The notes under the pieces are model-generated. The model was not told where the DNA came from and ran no database searches. It saw only the letters and a list, made by a program, of their open reading frames with translations. From Candidatus Odinarchaeota archaeon (GTDB taxonomy: Archaea > Asgardarchaeota > JAGGXT01): DNA of 9,233 nt. Made by a program: the position numbers and the translations under genes. Numbering within the stretch: position 1 is the first letter of the stretch; each line of letters begins with the position of its first letter. Of this stretch, positions 6,369-9,233 are shown one piece after another. Location of the stretch: positions 1 through 9,233 of the forward strand of contig JAGGXT010000051.1 in assembly GCA_021162905.1 (NCBI GenBank), in the 5' to 3' direction.

Positions 6369-8186
6369 TTACTTCTTGAAGGCAACAAATTCATAAACAA
6401 CTAGGAATAGTGGACTCAAAATTGTTATAAATCCCCCGATTCCTGGTATAACTATCAATACGCCAGTGGTAATATTTCTCAGAAGCATTACAAATGCTAA
6501 TGTAAATAATGAAAAAATTATTACTAAAGAGTATTCAAAGATTCTTCGCTTTGTGAAAAGATAACTAAGAAATAGAGATGAGAAAATCACGGTTGGAAGT
6601 ATTGATCCCCATGGATTCACTTTAAATGTATTACCATATCGTTCAACAAACGCAAAGAAGGATAAACTGGTTTTATTTACAAATGCGATCCAGTCTATCC
6701 ACAAACCTCCAAAACTAAGTACGGTTAGTCCAAAAGTACAATAATAATTTAGTTTTTTCGAAAAGTACAATAGAACATTTCTGAAAGATGATGGAACGTC
6801 TTTTTCAAGGTATATTAATCCTAATAGTGAAATCAGCAAAGCAACAATAGCCAATAATGCTTGTGAAGTTATTACAAAAATCGTTTTTACATGTGTTGTA
6901 ATAATAAATAATCCTGTCGTTGGATCCTCTAAAGCAAGATAAAATGTTACTTTTCCAGAGAATGTAGGAACTATTGTTACTGAAAAATGATTATTGTTAC
7001 ATTCGGTCATCCTATCTAATTTCCAAACATCTCCTGGAAGGCCACTTCTCCAGACTATCCAAATATTACTGTTTTCTAGAGAACTCTTACCATATATTGT
7101 TATTCCAAAAGCCGTATTCGAGATACTTTCAATAGCGACATGAGGTAAAGGGGTTCCATTCTTGAATACGTAGTCCAAAAATCTTATAGAAGTTTTAATC
7201 CATCCTGGGTAGGCATCAAAATGATGCCAATTGGGTGCTAAAAACCACCACTTTTCTGAAGGAATTATAGCAAATGTATCATTTAATCCAATGAGTGTGA
7301 AATACTCATCATTCGTCGATGAAAGCATCAATGTCGGGATTTTAAGCTTACTTGCATATGCATAGACATCGAAATACTTTAGAAAATTAGTAATTTTTTC
7401 TGAATCCAAAGATGTATTTGGCGTGGTCAAGGCCGTGGCAAGTGTACCAGATAATAAACAGTCAACAAAATTCCCACCAGCAACTATAGGAACTGTGGCT
7501 TTAACACGGGGATCAACAGCACCTATTATGAATGACATGATGCCACCCATGCTACCTCCAGTAACCGCAATTCTATCTTTATCAACTTGAGGTATCTTTT
7601 CTAAGACGGAAATTGCACGCATACCAGCCCATGCTACATGATAAAAATAAGAGTCTTGAGGGCCACTAGTCGTATTTATTAAGCTTTCGGGTGCCTTACT
7701 GGGATATGGTGTTGATTGTCCGCTATCAGGAGCATCTATTAAAATAGCAATATACCCCTGCTTTACAATTTCAACTGCAAAATCAACGAAGGAAGAATGG
7801 CTACCACCATAGCCATGTATGATTAAAATCGCAGGAAGGGGGTATGAAAAGTTAAGAGGAATTAAAATCTCGGCAAAAATGTAAATGTCAACATTGTTGT
7901 AAGATTCGCTAAAAAAGAAAATATCCGTGAAATTGATAAACACATCATCATAACTTCTTATTTCAGAATTGATGGTTGTTATATTTAGTGGGTCATTTAT
8001 CGCTTTTGTTATATTCCAAAATGATGTATCATAAAAACTGAGTTGTTTGGGCCAAGCACGCCTAGCGGGCTCATTATAAGTAAATGCCTCAAGTTGAAGT
8101 ATGCTCAAGGATAATAAAGATAAAAGCAACACAAATATGAGCACTTTAACTACGGGCTTCCTCTTGCTATCACTCGTGTTTTCCAT
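6369..8186 (-). CDS. Membrane-anchored alpha/beta hydrolase with C-terminal multipass domain
   Basis: 605 residues from the ATG at 8186. An N-terminal signal anchor (11-31, after a basic KRK) precedes an outward-facing alpha/beta hydrolase domain (about 80-345). The oxyanion-loop motif HGYGG is at 124-128, DAPDSGQS at 151-158, and the nucleophile elbow TGGSMGG at 209-215 (Ser212). The likely acid is Asp293 in SSTNDEYF, and the likely base is His321 or His322 in PNWHHFDAYPGW. This resembles acetyl-xylan esterase, dienelactone hydrolase and S9-type folds, so an esterase or peptidase is likely. A small beta-rich domain (about 348-432) and about five membrane helices (435-458, 483-502, 526-544, 551-569, 573-598) follow. 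Several N-x-S/T sites fit an extracellular location. The frame extends to a TTG at 8222, but the TATA box at 8237-8244 would start the transcript near 8214, and the ATG lies 28 bases after that. GTG at 8195, preceded by AAAGGT, is a second option. Confidence 0.87.
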   Translation of the reverse strand: MENTSDSKRKPVVKVLIFVLLLSLLSLSILQLEAFTYNEPARRAWPKQLSFYDTSFWNITKAINDPLNITTINSEIRSYDDVFINFTDIFFFSESYNNVDIYIFAEILIPLNFSYPLPAILIIHGYGGSHSSFVDFAVEIVKQGYIAILIDAPDSGQSTPYPSKAPESLINTTSGPQDSYFYHVAWAGMRAISVLEKIPQVDKDRIAVTGGSMGGIMSFIIGAVDPRVKATVPIVAGGNFVDCLLSGTLATALTTPNTSLDSEKITNFLKYFDVYAYASKLKIPTLMLSSTNDEYFTLIGLNDTFAIIPSEKWWFLAPNWHHFDAYPGWIKTSIRFLDYVFKNGTPLPHVAIESISNTAFGITIYGKSSLENSNIWIVWRSGLPGDVWKLDRMTECNNNHFSVTIVPTFSGKVTFYLALEDPTTGLFIITTHVKTIFVITSQALLAIVALLISLLGLIYLEKDVPSSFRNVLLYFSKKLNYYCTFGLTVLSFGGLWIDWIAFVNKTSLSFFAFVERYGNTFKVNPWGSILPTVIFSSLFLSYLFTKRRIFEYSLVIIFSLFTLAFVMLLRNITTGVLIVIPGIGGFITILSPLFLVVYEFVAFKK

Positions 8187-8236
8187 AAGTACCACTTGAA
8201 AAATTACCTTTACTGAATACAAAATCGCGATGAATC

Positions 8237-8244
8237 AATATAAA
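8237..8244 (-). promoter_or_regulatory. TATA box of the membrane hydrolase gene
   Basis: Minus-strand TTTATATT, with its centre about 54 bases before the ATG at 8186. The predicted transcript start near 8214 excludes the TTG at 8222. The spacing argument is inference; the box itself is clear. Confidence 0.45.
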
Positions 8245-8310
8245 TCTTCATAAAAGGGAAGTATAAAATTATGATAAGCATAAAAGTTATCACTTTTTTA
8301 ATTATATTAT

Positions 8311-8320
8311 CATATATATG
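8311..8320 (+). promoter_or_regulatory. TATA-like box of the secreted protein gene
   Basis: CATATATATG, followed by a short TATG-type repeat (8317-8328). A start about 26 bases downstream falls near 8341, giving a leader of about 15 bases that contains GGGTG (8345-8349), 6 bases before the ATG at 8356. A further AT-rich stretch at 8293-8309 is a competing candidate and would put the transcript start near the ATG at 8326. Confidence 0.4.
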
Positions 8321-8355
8321 TATGTATGTCTAATATGAACTTATGGGTGTTTTTC

Positions 8356-9084
8356 ATGAGTAAAAAACTGGTTGCTATAGCTCTTATAGGTTTAATAATA
8401 ATTATTATGGCAGGTGCTTTTGCACCACGACCTCGTCCTCAAGCTAAAGAGATTCCACTTTCAGAAGAGGAAATCGAAAGTATCCTAGTCCTTCATGTAA
8501 TTGATGAATCCGATAAGGAGGCAACTGAAGTTGAAGAAGCACCACCAGAACCAATCAATTATCCACCAGTTAACATGACAAAAGTTAGTTTTGGAACAGA
8601 CCAAGGTTATCTGTACATAAAAATCGAAGTGCTCGGAGAATTACCAACTGAAAAAGACGACCCCGTAACTGAAATAACTATTTGCGTGCTCATGGATACG
8701 GATGGTAACGATAGTTCTGGTTGGCACGGATACGATGCATTAGTTGGTTTTTACATCACATGGGACCCGCTCGGTAAATACAATATTGAAGTCTATATAA
8801 CCTATAATATAGCCACTACACTAGATGAAGAAGAGGCTTTCAAAAACGCGGATTATATATCTGGCGAATATAAAGGTGGGCCAGGGAAAAACTATGTTGT
8901 ACTTCGTGTATCTATGGAACTCTTGGGTTTAGAATCTGGACAGGAGGTAGTCATGGATATTCACGCGGAAGCAGAGAGTGAAGAATATCATCATTATGCC
9001 TTCGACGCTCTAATGTCCTCCCAGTACAATTATACTGGAACTGGAAACTACTTCTGGCACTCCGTAAAAATACCAATCCCATGA
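8356..9084 (+). CDS. Secreted acidic protein, probable beta-sandwich with Ca-binding-like loop
   Basis: 242 residues from the ATG at 8356. A signal peptide is clear: basic MSKK, hydrophobic core 5-22, possible cleavage after GAFA (20-23). A Pro/Arg-rich stretch (PRPRPQ) and an acidic, proline-rich linker (about 30-70, PLSEEEIES, EEAPPEP) follow. The folded part (about 72-242) alternates beta strands (GYLYIKIEVLG, ITICVLMDTD, ALVGFYITWD, YNIEVYITYN, YVVLRVSMELLG). The loop DTDGNDSSGWHGYDA (114-128) has the spaced Asp/Asn/Ser of a calcium loop and resembles the DtD...TGw.GyDa segment of DOMON/CBM9-like modules, so binding of sugar or another surface ligand is possible but unproven. There is no C-terminal membrane anchor; three N-x-S/T sites are present. 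An ATG at 8326 would add ten residues, but GGGTG at 8345-8349 is properly spaced only for 8356. It is divergent from the membrane hydrolase. Confidence 0.82.
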   Translation: MSKKLVAIALIGLIIIIMAGAFAPRPRPQAKEIPLSEEEIESILVLHVIDESDKEATEVEEAPPEPINYPPVNMTKVSFGTDQGYLYIKIEVLGELPTEKDDPVTEITICVLMDTDGNDSSGWHGYDALVGFYITWDPLGKYNIEVYITYNIATTLDEEEAFKNADYISGEYKGGPGKNYVVLRVSMELLGLESGQEVVMDIHAEAESEEYHHYAFDALMSSQYNYTGTGNYFWHSVKIPIP

Positions 9085-9125
9085 TTAATTATTTTTATAT
9101 TCATTTATATTCACTTGAAAAAGCT
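9085..9125 (+). terminator. T-rich 3' region after the secreted protein gene
   Basis: Directly after the stop lie short T-runs (TTATTTTTATATTCATTTATATTC), the usual form of archaeal intrinsic terminators, without a visible hairpin. The remaining bases to the window end contain no supported feature. Confidence 0.35.
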
Positions 9126-9233
9126 CTTGCTATACTAAATTTATATTATTAAGGTGCTTCCGAATAATCTATCAGCAATTCATTCACTTTATAATTAATA
9201 AAAATTAATGCCATTTTTTAAGATAGTGTAAAC

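Noticed and set aside
1..9233. tRNA, rRNA, CRISPR array, insertion sequence or attachment site
   Set aside because: Reading both strands by eye gave no tRNA T-loop with matching stems, no regularly spaced long repeats, no transposase and no terminal inverted repeats. A covariance-model and repeat search would settle this.

Overview
The window is AT-rich (about one third G+C by eye) and looks archaeal, most likely a thermophilic or Thermoproteota/TACK-type lineage. The evidence is TATA-like boxes roughly 25-30 bases ahead of likely transcript starts, short or absent leaders, GGTG/GGGTG/GAGAGG ribosome sites, heavy use of AGA/AGG and ATA codons, and an AAA_14/DUF4143 ATPase of the kind common in archaeal accessory regions. 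The lineage is inferred; no rRNA or other marker gene is present.

Layout. Bases 1-571 (minus) hold the first 190 codons of a multipass membrane protein cut by the window edge. Bases 813-2891 (minus) encode a 692-residue FAD-dependent oxidoreductase of the phytoene desaturase/carotenoid isomerase superfamily with about six extra N-terminal membrane helices. A small divergent plus-strand membrane ORF (2950-3255) follows and may be frameshifted near its end. Bases 3351-4442 (minus) encode an M24 (Xaa-Pro peptidase/creatinase fold) protein in which several metal ligands appear to be missing. Bases 4588-4821 (minus) encode an unrecognised 77-residue protein. Bases 4918-6261 (minus) encode an AAA_14/DUF4143 ATPase whose promoter carries two exact copies of a 10-bp repeat around an AT-rich TATA segment. 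Bases 6369-8186 (minus) encode an alpha/beta hydrolase anchored at the N-terminus and carrying about five C-terminal membrane helices. Divergent from it, 8356-9084 (plus) encodes a secreted acidic protein with a Ca-binding-like loop.

How the genes relate. Most genes appear to be separately transcribed: gaps are 85-460 bases and most starts have their own TATA-like box. No multi-gene pathway or defence system is visible. The theme is membrane and cell-surface function. The hydrolase and the secreted protein share a divergent promoter region and may act together outside the cell. Three ORFs (M24 protein, hydrolase, secreted protein) probably start downstream of the longest possible start, judging from ribosome sites and TATA positions. 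No tRNA, rRNA, CRISPR array, insertion sequence or origin was seen. The most interesting items are the ligand-poor M24 protein, the membrane-fused flavoenzyme, and the repeat-flanked promoter of the ATPase.
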